Assembly: GCA_903843135.1 (NCBI GenBank)
Contig: CAIMOS010000097.1
Coordinates: 1 to 35,114, forward strand
Reading direction: 5' to 3'
From: an uncultured Ignavibacteriales bacterium
GTDB lineage: Bacteria > Bacteroidota > Ignavibacteria > Ignavibacteriales > Ignavibacteriaceae
DNA: 35,114 nt
In this document: positions 1 through 7,272 of the stretch, piece by piece
Position numbering within the stretch: position 1 is the first letter of the stretch
Layout: the number at the start of each line of letters is the position of its first letter
The notes under the pieces: model-generated
The model's database searches: none
What the model saw: only the letters and a program-made list of their open reading frames with translations
Told to the model about the DNA's origin: nothing
Position numbers and translations under genes: made by a program

Positions 1-692
1 CCTGGGAAGAGAATGCCGGGGTTCCGCCCGGATTAATGAAAGCCGCAGGAGCGTTTGCGCCAAGTGGCTGATCAGCAGCATAACCGAGGCCGCCGAAAGC
101 GCCGCCTACGAGTTCAGGCCAGCTGAAAACGCCGGTTGTAACTGGAAGTCCGCCGTTAGTCGGGTTAGAGATTGTCATACTTGGATAGCGTCCGGCGATC
201 GTAACACCAACGTTAACCTGTCCGACTCTTGACCAGCTTGCGCCCTGATCGGTTGACATATTATACCATATCGTACCGGAACCGGCAGCGTAAGTTGTAC
301 GTCCTCTGTGGACGAGCGCAACTGCACCTGAACCCGGATCGTAAGCAACCGGATTAAGGATACTGATAGCCGGGCCATATGAGTTCTGCATCGTGTCTAC
401 AGCCACCCAATTTGCCGCGGTAAGAATTTTGGGCATAGGTGAATAAGATTCGCGGGGAATCGCCTGGCGGCCGTTTTCGTTCATGAGGACGGGCGCTTTT
501 TTCGAAAGAACCCTTGCCATATTCGCAACAGCAGGTTTCGGTATGTATGAATTTGCGGGTGCTGCTTTGCGCACTTCCTCATTCAAAATTACCGGAGCCT
601 TCTTTGCGTTCACTTTTGCATCCTGCGCGAAGGTTGATACCTGAATCGCGAACAATGCTAAAAGCAAAAAAGTAAAAAGGTTTTTAAGCATA
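1..692 (-). CDS. Exported protein with Asp-box motif, N-terminal part (runs off the left edge)
   Basis: The reading frame starts at ATG 692-690 and stays open to base 1, so only the first 230 residues are present. An AAGGAGA Shine-Dalgarno lies six bases ahead of the start. Residues 1-22 form a signal peptide (Lys then a Leu/Phe-rich stretch, ending Thr-Phe-Ala before Gln). Residues 29-53 and 63-87 are an imperfect tandem repeat (KKAPV...Y.P.P), as in a propeptide or linker. From about residue 90 the sequence is Gly/Ser/Asn-rich and extracellular-looking, with an Asp-box (BNR) motif STDQGASW that suggests a sialidase-like beta-propeller. T9SS cargo of this type is common in the FCB group, but the C-terminal sorting domain would lie outside the window. 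The function beyond 'secreted, probably beta-propeller' is unknown. Confidence 0.8.
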
Positions 693-842
693 ATGCTCTC
701 CTTAGTATGTGATTAGTGAATAAAGTAAAAGAAACTAAAAAATTTCAATTTCTCAAATCCCGGTAGATTTACGGAATTTTTATAATGTTTCCTCTGATTT
801 ACTTAAAATTTACAAAAATGTCAAGTTTTTTTTTCAGTTATC

Positions 843-2426
843 CTAAAATTTTACCGGAAAAACACGTTTTAAGCCGTTTATCTGTGAAATCCGCCCGATA
901 AGGCCCTTTCCTGGTTCTCCGTCCATACAGATTATGGTCAGGGCTTCCTCCCCGACCCTTGTCCTGCCGAGTGAGACTCCCCCGACGTTTATGTTGTTTT
1001 CCGCCAGTAAATTACTGACGCTCGCCAGCCTGCCGGGCCTGTCATCGTTTGTATATACAAGCAAATCGCCCTGCGGCGCGAACTCGATCCTGTAATTATT
1101 TACCGAAACGATCCGCAGCGCGCTGTTTCCCAGAACCGCGCCTCCCGAGGTCGCCGTCTCTTTCTCCGAGATGAATTCAACGGAAAGATAATTAGTATAG
1201 TCCGGATGGGAAACCAAATATATTTCCTCTACAACCACCCCTGCTTCACGAGCGAAAAAAGATGCATTGATCAGGTTGACTGATTCAATCTGCCGTTTGA
1301 GCAGGAAGCCTTTAGTTACGGAAGAAGAAATCAGCCCGTTCGACTCGGACAACAACTCACCATAGTGGTTGATCCTGATCTTCAGGATTTTGCCCTCTAT
1401 AATCTGCGCGAGGAACATACCCATAAGTTCTGCGAGCTTTACATAGGGCGCGAGGCGGGTATTTGAAAGCGAGCTGAGCGCGGCCGCGTTTACTGCGCCG
1501 TCGATAATGTTGTTGTTGAAATAGGCAATTATCTGTTCTGCGATCTGAACGGCCACTTTTTCCTGCGCCTCTTCCGTGGAGGCGCCGAGATGCGGCGTAG
1601 TAACTATTTTGGGGTGTTTGAAAAGTTCTGAGGAGAAGTCAGGCGGTTCTTGCTCGTAGACATCCAGTGCGGCCCCGGAAACTTTTCCGGAATTGATTGC
1701 ATCAACCAGATCAGATTCGTGCACGATTCCGCCGCGGGCGCAGTTAATGATCTTTACGCCGTCTTTGCATTTGCTCAGTGTCTCTTTACGGATCAGGTGT
1801 TTTGTATTTTCATCGAGCGGAACGTGAACAGTGATAATGTCTGATTTGGAAAATATTTCATCAAGGTCCACAAGTGTAACTCCGATCTTCGCGGCTGCCT
1901 CCGCCGTAAGGAGCGGATCGTACCCGATCACCTGCATACTGAATCCTTTAGCGCGGTGGGCAACCTCCCGGCCGATCTTTCCCAGCCCGATGACACCAAG
2001 AGTCTTATTGTGCAGCTCGCTCCCTTTATACAGTTTACGGTCCCACCTGCCGGCTTTGATGCTCGCGTCGGCCTGGGGTATGTTTCTGCAGAGGGAGAGA
2101 ATAAGAGACATTGCGTGTTCGGCAGTGGAGATTGTATTGCCGCCGGGAGTGTTCATTACGACGATCCCCTTGCGGGTTGCAGCGTTTACATCTATATTAT
2201 CAACGCCTGTACCTGCCCGCCCTATGACCAGCATATTCTGCATCTTGCCTATAAGGGCCTCATCCACCTTGGTTTCGCTTCTGACGACGAGCGCGTGAAA
2301 ATCGTGGATGATTTTATTCAGCTCCTCCTTCGCGATACCGGGAGCATAGCGCACGATGAATCCCTCATTAATAAAGAGGTCAGCAGCACGGCGGTCTACC
2401 GCGTCAGAGATAAGTACTCGTTTCAT
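843..2426 (-). CDS. serA: D-3-phosphoglycerate dehydrogenase
   Basis: Oxidises 3-phosphoglycerate to 3-phosphohydroxypyruvate with NAD+, the first step of serine synthesis, in the cytoplasm. The 527 residues match the long (type 1) PGDH form. The N-terminal catalytic half has GRAGTGVDNIDV near residue 70. The Rossmann fold has GLGKIG at 147-152. The 2-hydroxyacid dehydrogenase catalytic set is visible as R231 (NCARGG), E260 (YEQEPP) and H279 (TPHLGAS). An intervening domain follows, and the last ~80 residues form an ACT domain beginning near RPGRLASVSNLLAENNINV, the usual site of serine feedback. A 92-base gap containing a hairpin separates it from trxA upstream, so it probably has its own promoter. 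Start ATG 2426; no strong Shine-Dalgarno. Confidence 0.96.
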   Translation of the reverse strand: MKRVLISDAVDRRAADLFINEGFIVRYAPGIAKEELNKIIHDFHALVVRSETKVDEALIGKMQNMLVIGRAGTGVDNIDVNAATRKGIVVMNTPGGNTISTAEHAMSLILSLCRNIPQADASIKAGRWDRKLYKGSELHNKTLGVIGLGKIGREVAHRAKGFSMQVIGYDPLLTAEAAAKIGVTLVDLDEIFSKSDIITVHVPLDENTKHLIRKETLSKCKDGVKIINCARGGIVHESDLVDAINSGKVSGAALDVYEQEPPDFSSELFKHPKIVTTPHLGASTEEAQEKVAVQIAEQIIAYFNNNIIDGAVNAAALSSLSNTRLAPYVKLAELMGMFLAQIIEGKILKIRINHYGELLSESNGLISSSVTKGFLLKRQIESVNLINASFFAREAGVVVEEIYLVSHPDYTNYLSVEFISEKETATSGGAVLGNSALRIVSVNNYRIEFAPQGDLLVYTNDDRPGRLASVSNLLAENNINVGGVSLGRTRVGEEALTIICMDGEPGKGLIGRISQINGLKRVFPVKF

Positions 2427-2476
2427 AAGGATGTAATTTATTCCGTAATTCTGTTAAAAGAGCAAAGGACCGGAAA

Positions 2477-2504
2477 CGGCAGAAGCGCGTAAACGCTTCT
2501 GCCG
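2477..2504 (-). terminator. Hairpin terminator after trxA
   Basis: A perfect 11-bp inverted repeat (2477-2487 with 2494-2504, loop 2488-2493) starts 14 bases past the trxA stop. On the minus strand the stem is followed by only a short T stretch (TTTCC), so termination may be partial. It sits between trxA and serA and would separate their transcripts. Confidence 0.6.
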
Positions 2505-2517
2505 GAGATTCAGAAAA

Positions 2518-2835
2518 TTATATTCTGGAATTTAATTTTTGAACAATTTTATCTTTTGTCGTCACACCGATTATCTGATCGTAGAGCTCGCCTCCGTGAA
2601 AAAACAAAAGGGCCGGGATGCTTCTGATTCCGTACTTCGCCGGAACTTCCTGGTTATCATCAACATTGAATTTTCCGACTTTTGCTTTTCCTTCAAATTC
2701 TTTCGCGACTTCATCTACGAGCGGAGCGATCCTTTTGCACGGCCCGCACCATTCCGCCCAAAAATCGATCATAACCGGTTTATCTGATTTAATAACTTCA
2801 TTCTGAAAATTGGAATCTGTTATCTCAAGCGCCAT
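2518..2835 (-). CDS. trxA: Thioredoxin
   Basis: Small cytoplasmic protein-disulfide reductase that receives electrons from thioredoxin reductase. Its 105 residues are the standard length. The active site WCGPCK has redox cysteines C30 and C33, preceded by the typical DFWAEW strand. The cis-proline follows RSIPAL near residue 75. There is no signal peptide. AAGGA lies seven bases before ATG 2835. Upstream lies a 7-bp-period AT repeat (2871-2905) that also contains the end of the neighbouring SDR gene. A hairpin terminator lies just downstream. Confidence 0.96.
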   Translation of the reverse strand: MALEITDSNFQNEVIKSDKPVMIDFWAEWCGPCKRIAPLVDEVAKEFEGKAKVGKFNVDDNQEVPAKYGIRSIPALLFFHGGELYDQIIGVTTKDKIVQKLNSRI

Positions 2836-2870
2836 TCTAATTCCTTGTTGGTTTTAATTTTATATAATTT

Positions 2871-2905
2871 GATAATTGTTAATTGATAATTGATCATTGT
2901 TAATT
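2871..2905. repeat. Heptamer AT repeat, 5 units
   Basis: Five consecutive 7-bp units: GATAATT, GTTAATT, GATAATT, GATCATT, GTTAATT. The array lies upstream of trxA and overlaps the stop codon (2902-2900) of the SDR gene. The same units, in the same orientation, make up the longer array at 28972. Confidence 0.85.
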
Positions 2906-3733
2906 GTCATAATCAAGCGGTTTGCCCTGTCCGACGAAGTTCACTATGTCCTCGCCGCCGTCAGCGTGGATAAGTCCGCCTGATATCCAGTGTCCGCCTT
3001 CTTTACAGATAAGGGAAACGATCTTTCCAACATCTTCAGGAGATGTAAGCCTGCCCTGTGGATTTCTGCGGCTTGCAACTTCGATCATCATTCTGTTTCC
3101 CGGTATTTTGCGAAGAGCAGGGGTATCCGTAACGCCTGCCATAATAGAATTGACGGATGCCTCTATTGGTCCGAGTTCGCAGGCCAGCTGGCGCACGTGC
3201 GATTCAAGCGCTGCCTTTGCCGCCGATACCGCGCCGTAAAACGGGATTGCGGTGTGCCCGCCGGAACTCGTCATAGCGAAAATCCTTACCTGCCTCTCCA
3301 GCATATTGCGGAGATAGAGGTCCTGTACCCAGTACACGAGTGAATGCGCCATAACATCAACCGTCATTTCCATCTGCGCCTTGGAAAGTACATCTTCTCT
3401 TTTGGCGCCGATATATGGTTTAAGGGTTCCGAAGGCAAGTGAGTGTACCAGTACTTTGATAAATGGTTTTCCGTGGAATTTTTTATCAAGTTCATTAAGA
3501 ACATCCCTGCGTTTCTCTTCATCAGCGGCATTAATATTAAAAAACATCGATTCGACGCCGTGGGATTTGATCTGCTCTCTTATTCTCTCAATATTATGAA
3601 TAGTAGCCTGCCTGTCCAGATGGACTCCGGCAATATTGTATCCGTCTTCGGCCAGCCGGAGTGCAACTGCTTCGCCAAATCCGGAGGACGCGCCCAGAAT
3701 AAGCGCCCAGGATTTATTGTTATTATTAGACAT
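2900..3733 (-). CDS. Enoyl-ACP reductase-like SDR (FabI/FabL type)
   Basis: 277-residue short-chain dehydrogenase, probably reducing enoyl-ACP in the last step of the fatty-acid elongation cycle. The nucleotide-binding motif GASSGFG is at 14-20. The catalytic Tyr and Lys (Y166, K173) are spaced Y-x6-K, the spacing of FabI/FabL enoyl reductases rather than the Y-x3-K of classical SDRs. The C-terminal GGLIHADGG resembles the FabI family. The ATG at 3733 is preferred because AAGAGG lies seven bases upstream; the frame is open for 13 more codons (ATG 3772) but these overlap the predicted promoter. The stop lies inside a heptamer repeat. Substrate specificity is inferred; another SDR role is possible. 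Confidence 0.7.
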   Translation of the reverse strand: MSNNNNKSWALILGASSGFGEAVALRLAEDGYNIAGVHLDRQATIHNIERIREQIKSHGVESMFFNINAADEEKRRDVLNELDKKFHGKPFIKVLVHSLAFGTLKPYIGAKREDVLSKAQMEMTVDVMAHSLVYWVQDLYLRNMLERQVRIFAMTSSGGHTAIPFYGAVSAAKAALESHVRQLACELGPIEASVNSIMAGVTDTPALRKIPGNRMMIEVASRRNPQGRLTSPEDVGKIVSLICKEGGHWISGGLIHADGGEDIVNFVGQGKPLDYDN

Positions 3734-3763
3734 CTGTGCCTCTTTTAAAAATTGAAGTTCGGA

Positions 3764-3792
3764 ATTATACAAAATTGAGCGTAATCATACAA
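3764..3792 (-). promoter_or_regulatory. Sigma-70-like promoter of the SDR gene
   Basis: On the minus strand, TTGTAT (3792-3787) and a consensus TATAAT (3769-3764) are separated by 17 bases. Transcription would start near 3757, giving a leader of about 24 bases that includes the AAGAGG ribosome site. Prediction from consensus only. Confidence 0.5.
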
Positions 3793-3945
3793 TAAGATTG
3801 CTCAGCGCAATTTTCGCACATCGTTTGGATGTATGGAATTTTTTTATACAAGCGGGAACAACTAAATACAACAGGAACTTTCAACCGCACATCACGATAT
3901 AGATTATTAATTTTACGACACTGCTTACACAATATCCCACACTCA

Positions 3946-4016
3946 AAACCCGGAGGGTTGTCATTACTTTAACAAACCGAAAAACCTCCCATCCGAAACC
4001 CGGAGGGTTGACATTA
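3946..4016. repeat. Two hairpin-forming direct repeats, 50 bp apart
   Basis: AAACCCGGAGGGTTG followed by TCATTA or ACATTA occurs at 3946-3966 and again at 3996-4016. Each copy can fold as AACCC-GGA-GGGTT (5-bp stem). They occupy the gap between the lipoprotein gene and the SDR gene (3734-4032). Apart from these and the SDR promoter, no gene or other signal was seen in that gap. Confidence 0.75.
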
Positions 4017-4032
4017 TTCCCCCGTGTGACAT

Positions 4033-4809
4033 TTAATTTGTCCGGAACGAAACCATCTTCTGTTCTACTATTCCCGTTGTATCCGTAATATCAAACACCC
4101 CGCCGCTGAAGAGAGACAAGAAAACCCTGCTTCCTTTCGTCTTCACAACACCATACCCGTCCGCCAGCCAGAAAGTAGATTTGAATTGCCTGTTAAAAAA
4201 AGCTAATGAACTGTCGGGAATATTCACATTAAGAGTATAGTCGATCCGGTACGCATTAAGTGCTTTCTCCGTGTCGTTAATCCGCAGCGCAACATCTTCC
4301 TTCCCCTTGTAATCCGCCGCTATGCTCACTATCGTATTACTGCCGATAAGCAGCTTAAATACCGACCAGTTCCTTCCTGCCTCAAAAGGATAAGAATAGA
4401 ACACCATCTCCGGATCCGTAATCACGAAGATCCTGATCGAATCCGGTATTATCTGATTTATTCCCGAAGTATCAATAAAGTAGTACACTCCTCTGTCCGA
4501 CTTACGCACATAGGACATAGAAGCAGTTGTAACATCGCTTGAATATAAGGTGTCATACTGATAGAAGTAGGGCGTGCCGTATAATGCCGTTTGCCCGGTA
4601 ATGTGAGATACTCTCGTCCCGGCAGTGTAAACCGTACCCATAGCGTCAATGGAATCAACCGAATACTCTGCCGATACTCCCTCGGATAGGGGATAGTTGA
4701 ACACAAACTTTTCCGGTTCCTGCTGTGTACCCGCTTCCTTACAACCGGCGGCTATCAACGCAAGAACGGACAACAGCAGAAAAGTTCTGAATAGATTATT
4801 GTACTTCAT
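4033..4809 (-). CDS. Lipoprotein of unknown function
   Basis: A predicted envelope lipoprotein of 258 residues. The signal peptide runs from the start to a lipobox ending AAGC, with the cysteine near residue 23. The mature part is rich in Tyr, Ser, Thr and Asp and looks like beta-structured extracytoplasmic protein; no family was recognised. An ATG at 4809 is chosen; a GTG one codon upstream (4812) is the alternative. The start overlaps the end of rdgB by 14 bases, so it is the last gene of the minus-strand group starting at 7089. It lacks enzyme motifs, and its position gives no firm functional hint. Confidence 0.85.
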   Translation of the reverse strand: MKYNNLFRTFLLLSVLALIAAGCKEAGTQQEPEKFVFNYPLSEGVSAEYSVDSIDAMGTVYTAGTRVSHITGQTALYGTPYFYQYDTLYSSDVTTASMSYVRKSDRGVYYFIDTSGINQIIPDSIRIFVITDPEMVFYSYPFEAGRNWSVFKLLIGSNTIVSIAADYKGKEDVALRINDTEKALNAYRIDYTLNVNIPDSSLAFFNRQFKSTFWLADGYGVVKTKGSRVFLSLFSGGVFDITDTTGIVEQKMVSFRTN

Positions 4810-5395
4810 CACCTGACATCAACTTTCTTAATTTCTTTATTGCCTGCCCGCGGTGGCTGATACTGTTTTTAAAATCAGGATCCATCTCCGCAGTTGTAAT
4901 ATCATAACCGTCCGGCATAAACACCGGATCATAGCCAAAACCATTTGTCCCCCGTGGAGTTTTAATGATTTGACCTTCTAATTTCCCCTCTGCCCTGAGA
5001 ATTCCCGTATCATCTATATATATAGCGCTGCATACAAATGCCGCAGTGATAATTCCTTCAGTATCGCGGATTTTCCCAAGCAGTTTTTCATTATTAAGTT
5101 TATCATTGCCGCCTTCACCCGCGTACCTTGCGGAAAAAATGCCTGGCTCGCCGTTAAGTATATCAACTACCAATCCTGAATCTTCTGCAAGAACGGGAAG
5201 ATGTATCTTATCATAAACTGCTCTGGCTTTTATCTCAGCGTTCTCAGCGAATGTGCTGCCACTTTCAATTATCTCTTCCTCCCACCCGATATCTTTTAAA
5301 GAAGATAGTTCTGCATTCGTCCCTGCAAAAATTTTTCTTATCTCCCTCATCTTTCCGGCGTTGGAAGTTGCCACAACTAATTTAGCGGGAATCAT
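4796..5395 (-). CDS. rdgB: XTP/dITP diphosphatase (RdgB/HAM1)
   Basis: Hydrolyses non-canonical purine nucleotides (dITP, XTP) to monophosphates, keeping them out of DNA and RNA. Its 199 residues are the normal length. Family motifs are all present: SNAGK at 11-15, LAEDSGLVVD with D72 near the metal site, GEPGIFSARYAG at 82-93, GFGYDP at 152-157 and SHRG at 180-183. Its ATG (5395) overlaps the TGA of the amidohydrolase gene as ATGA, so translation is probably coupled. It sits with an aminohydrolase in one operon, which fits a purine salvage/house-cleaning theme. Confidence 0.95.
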   Translation of the reverse strand: MIPAKLVVATSNAGKMREIRKIFAGTNAELSSLKDIGWEEEIIESGSTFAENAEIKARAVYDKIHLPVLAEDSGLVVDILNGEPGIFSARYAGEGGNDKLNNEKLLGKIRDTEGIITAAFVCSAIYIDDTGILRAEGKLEGQIIKTPRGTNGFGYDPVFMPDGYDITTAEMDPDFKNSISHRGQAIKKLRKLMSGDEVQ

Positions 5396-6717
5396 ACTCT
5401 GCCCGGTAATTTATTCTTTTGATTTTTTGCATCAGCAAGCAACTCTTCCTGATCGTACACTTCTTTCACGCCTTTTTGATAGACACATTTCCCGTCTATA
5501 AATGTATAAGCGATATCCGAATCGGACGCGGCGTACACAATATTAGAGCAGATACCCTCATCACTCTCATTCAGGCCTTTGTTATAATTGTTAATGTCGA
5601 TGAGAATAAAATCAGCTTTCTTTCCCGGCTCAATGCTGCCTGTTACGGAATCAAGTCCCAGCGCCCTGGCGCCGTCAAGTGTCGCAAGTTTCAATACAGT
5701 GAAAGCATCCATCGAAGTGGGGCCGTGAAATGGTTTCTGCAGCAGCGCGGCGAGCCGTGCTTCAGTAAGCGCGGACAAATTATTATTGCAGGGCGCTCCG
5801 TCTGCTCCGATTGAGACTTTAATTCCCTCTTTAAGATATTTCGGGATGTTGGCAATTCCTGAACCGAGCTTCAGGTTTGAAGAAGGACAGTGGGAAATCG
5901 CCGTGTCACGCTTTCTGATTATTTTTATTTCGTCATCATTCAGATGGATGCAGTGCGCGAGTACGCAGGAATCTCCGAGCAGCCCGGTTGAGTCAAGGAA
6001 GTCAATATTTTCCTTTCCGTATAACTTTCGCACGGCTTCTATCTCGCCTTTGTTTTCGCTTGCGTGCGTATGCATAACAGTTCCGGGAAAATCTTTTTTC
6101 ATCTCCGCTGTTTCACACAGTAATTCATAGGTGCACGAAAGCGCGAAACGGGGAGCAAAGCCGTAACCGACCCGTTCATTCTTAAAATGAAATTCTTTGG
6201 CTAACCGGTATGTCTCTTCGAGTTCAGCTTTAGTGTCGTTTCTGAATGAAGGGAAAAGCGAATTGCTGTCCATCATACATTTACCGGCAAATGCACGCAT
6301 TCCGGAACTTATCAGTTCTTCAAAAACAACATCCTGATTGCGCAGTGTGCCCATATCGAGAATGGTAGTGGTTCCCCCTTTTATCAGTTCATTCAATCCG
6401 AGCCTGACACTGGCCTTTAATGAGTCCCGGTTATGTGCATTCTCGTAAGGGAAGATGCGCAACTGCAGCCAGTCCAGAAGTTCCAGGTCGTCCGCCATTC
6501 CGCGGAAAAGCGTCTGGCAAAGGTGGATATGTGTCTGCACAAATCCCGGTATTAGCGTGAGCGAAGAAGCATCCACAATTTCATCTTCCAACTGCCCGGT
6601 CAGGTTCTTCCTCTCTCCGGTTTCGGTGATGACGTTTCCGCTTACTTTAATATATGCATCTCTGATTATTTTCCGTGACGCATCAAGGGTAACAACATTT
6701 TTAGCAAATACAATCAA
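5392..6717 (-). CDS. Amidohydrolase, MTA/SAH (or purine) deaminase-like
   Basis: 441-residue metal-dependent deaminase of the amidohydrolase superfamily, TrzA/SsnA/MtaD branch. Metal ligands are visible: HIH (H63, H65) after PGFVQT, H218 in HTHASE with E221, H255 (VLAHC) and D306 (GADGAP). SHCPSSNLKLGSG is the typical MTA/SAH deaminase-like segment. The probable substrate is an adenosine-type or other aminated purine compound such as methylthioadenosine or S-adenosylhomocysteine. Guanine or triazine deaminases share the fold, so the substrate is inferred. It overlaps rdgB by four bases and begins three bases after the AhpD-like gene, so the group is co-transcribed. No signal peptide. Confidence 0.85.
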   Translation of the reverse strand: MIVFAKNVVTLDASRKIIRDAYIKVSGNVITETGERKNLTGQLEDEIVDASSLTLIPGFVQTHIHLCQTLFRGMADDLELLDWLQLRIFPYENAHNRDSLKASVRLGLNELIKGGTTTILDMGTLRNQDVVFEELISSGMRAFAGKCMMDSNSLFPSFRNDTKAELEETYRLAKEFHFKNERVGYGFAPRFALSCTYELLCETAEMKKDFPGTVMHTHASENKGEIEAVRKLYGKENIDFLDSTGLLGDSCVLAHCIHLNDDEIKIIRKRDTAISHCPSSNLKLGSGIANIPKYLKEGIKVSIGADGAPCNNNLSALTEARLAALLQKPFHGPTSMDAFTVLKLATLDGARALGLDSVTGSIEPGKKADFILIDINNYNKGLNESDEGICSNIVYAASDSDIAYTFIDGKCVYQKGVKEVYDQEELLADAKNQKNKLPGRV

Positions 6718-6720
6718 TAT

Positions 6721-7089
6721 TTATTCTTTTCCACTGTTAATTTCTTCAAATATCTCATCCATTACATCGAAGGCGTAGCGGAGATGGGGAATTACAATTG
6801 ACCCTCCAACGATTAGGGCAACGTTAAAGGACTCCATCAGTTCCTCCCTTGTCGCGCCCTCCTGGACCGACCGGTCTATATGATAGAAGATACAATCATT
6901 GCATCTTAAAACCATTGAGGCGACAAGCCCCATCAGTTCTTTGGTCTTTGCCGGCAGTGCTCCGTCGATATATGCTTTTGTATCAAGGGCAAAAAATTTG
7001 TTATAATCCTTAAAACCGGAATTCAGGATTTTATCATTCATTTCAAGGCGGTATTTACGGGTCTCACTTATCTTTTTCATCAGATCCAT
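6721..7089 (-). CDS. AhpD-like / carboxymuconolactone decarboxylase family protein
   Basis: A small (122 residues) all-helical protein of the CMD/AhpD superfamily. The redox motif CNDCIFYH (C63, C66, H70) matches the CxxC...H active site of AhpD-like disulfide reductases. GATREELMESFNVALIVGG is the usual following helix. Members act in peroxide defence or remain uncharacterised; the specific role here is unknown. It is the first gene of a four-gene minus-strand operon. A TAnnTTTG promoter box lies 21-28 bases ahead of the ATG at 7089; an internal ATG three codons later (7080) is possible, with GGAT ahead of it. Confidence 0.88.
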   Translation of the reverse strand: MDLMKKISETRKYRLEMNDKILNSGFKDYNKFFALDTKAYIDGALPAKTKELMGLVASMVLRCNDCIFYHIDRSVQEGATREELMESFNVALIVGGSIVIPHLRYAFDVMDEIFEEINSGKE

Positions 7090-7109
7090 TTTTTATTATT
7101 ATTGGACTT

Positions 7110-7140
7110 CAAAATTAGCTAAACGGCACAGATATGCCAA
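7110..7140 (-). promoter_or_regulatory. Bacteroidota-type promoter for the AhpD-amidohydrolase-rdgB operon
   Basis: On the minus strand TTGG (7140-7137) is followed 19 bases later by TAATTTTG (7117-7110), matching the TTG / TAnnTTTG (-33/-7) promoter pattern described for Bacteroidota. The start codon is 20 bases downstream. Confidence 0.5.
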
Positions 7141-7187
7141 AGATATCGGGGCGTGGCAATCCCCCGGTCCCCGAGATGCCACATCTG
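7125..7187. other. GC-rich multi-hairpin element in a divergent promoter region
   Basis: In an otherwise AT-rich gap, several arms can pair: GGCA/TGCC (7125-7139), TCGGGG/CCCCGA (7146-7151 with 7169-7174), GTGGCA/TGCCAC (7153-7158 with 7177-7182) and CAGAT/ATCTG (7129-7133 with 7183-7187). The second and third pairings interlock, as in a pseudoknot or alternative folds. Function unknown. Confidence 0.5.
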
Positions 7188-7220
7188 TTATTTATTCCGT
7201 ATTAATTGATTCTTTTTGTG

Positions 7221-7228
7221 TAATTTTG
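7221..7228 (+). promoter_or_regulatory. TAnnTTTG box upstream of the CHASE2-sigma-54 activator gene
   Basis: TAATTTTG lies 44 bases before the ATG at 7273. No TTG at the proper -33 distance was found, so support is limited to the -7 box. Confidence 0.35.
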
Positions 7229-7272
7229 ATAAATTAATAGCGCTTAATTAGGTTCATTCCGGTAAACATCAG

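Noticed and set aside
1831-2492. Long plus-strand open frames opposite serA
   Set aside because: They are antisense to a complete, motif-confirmed serA; the predicted peptides are low-quality Ser/Pro/Arg mixtures.
3946-4016. CRISPR-like repeat-spacer arrangement
   Set aside because: Only two copies, a short repeat core and no cas genes in the window.
7126-7140. Possible sigma-54 promoter TTGGCATATCTGTGC on the minus strand
   Set aside because: GG and GC are separated by nine rather than ten bases, and the -12 element is weak; the TTG/TAnnTTTG promoter explains the site better.
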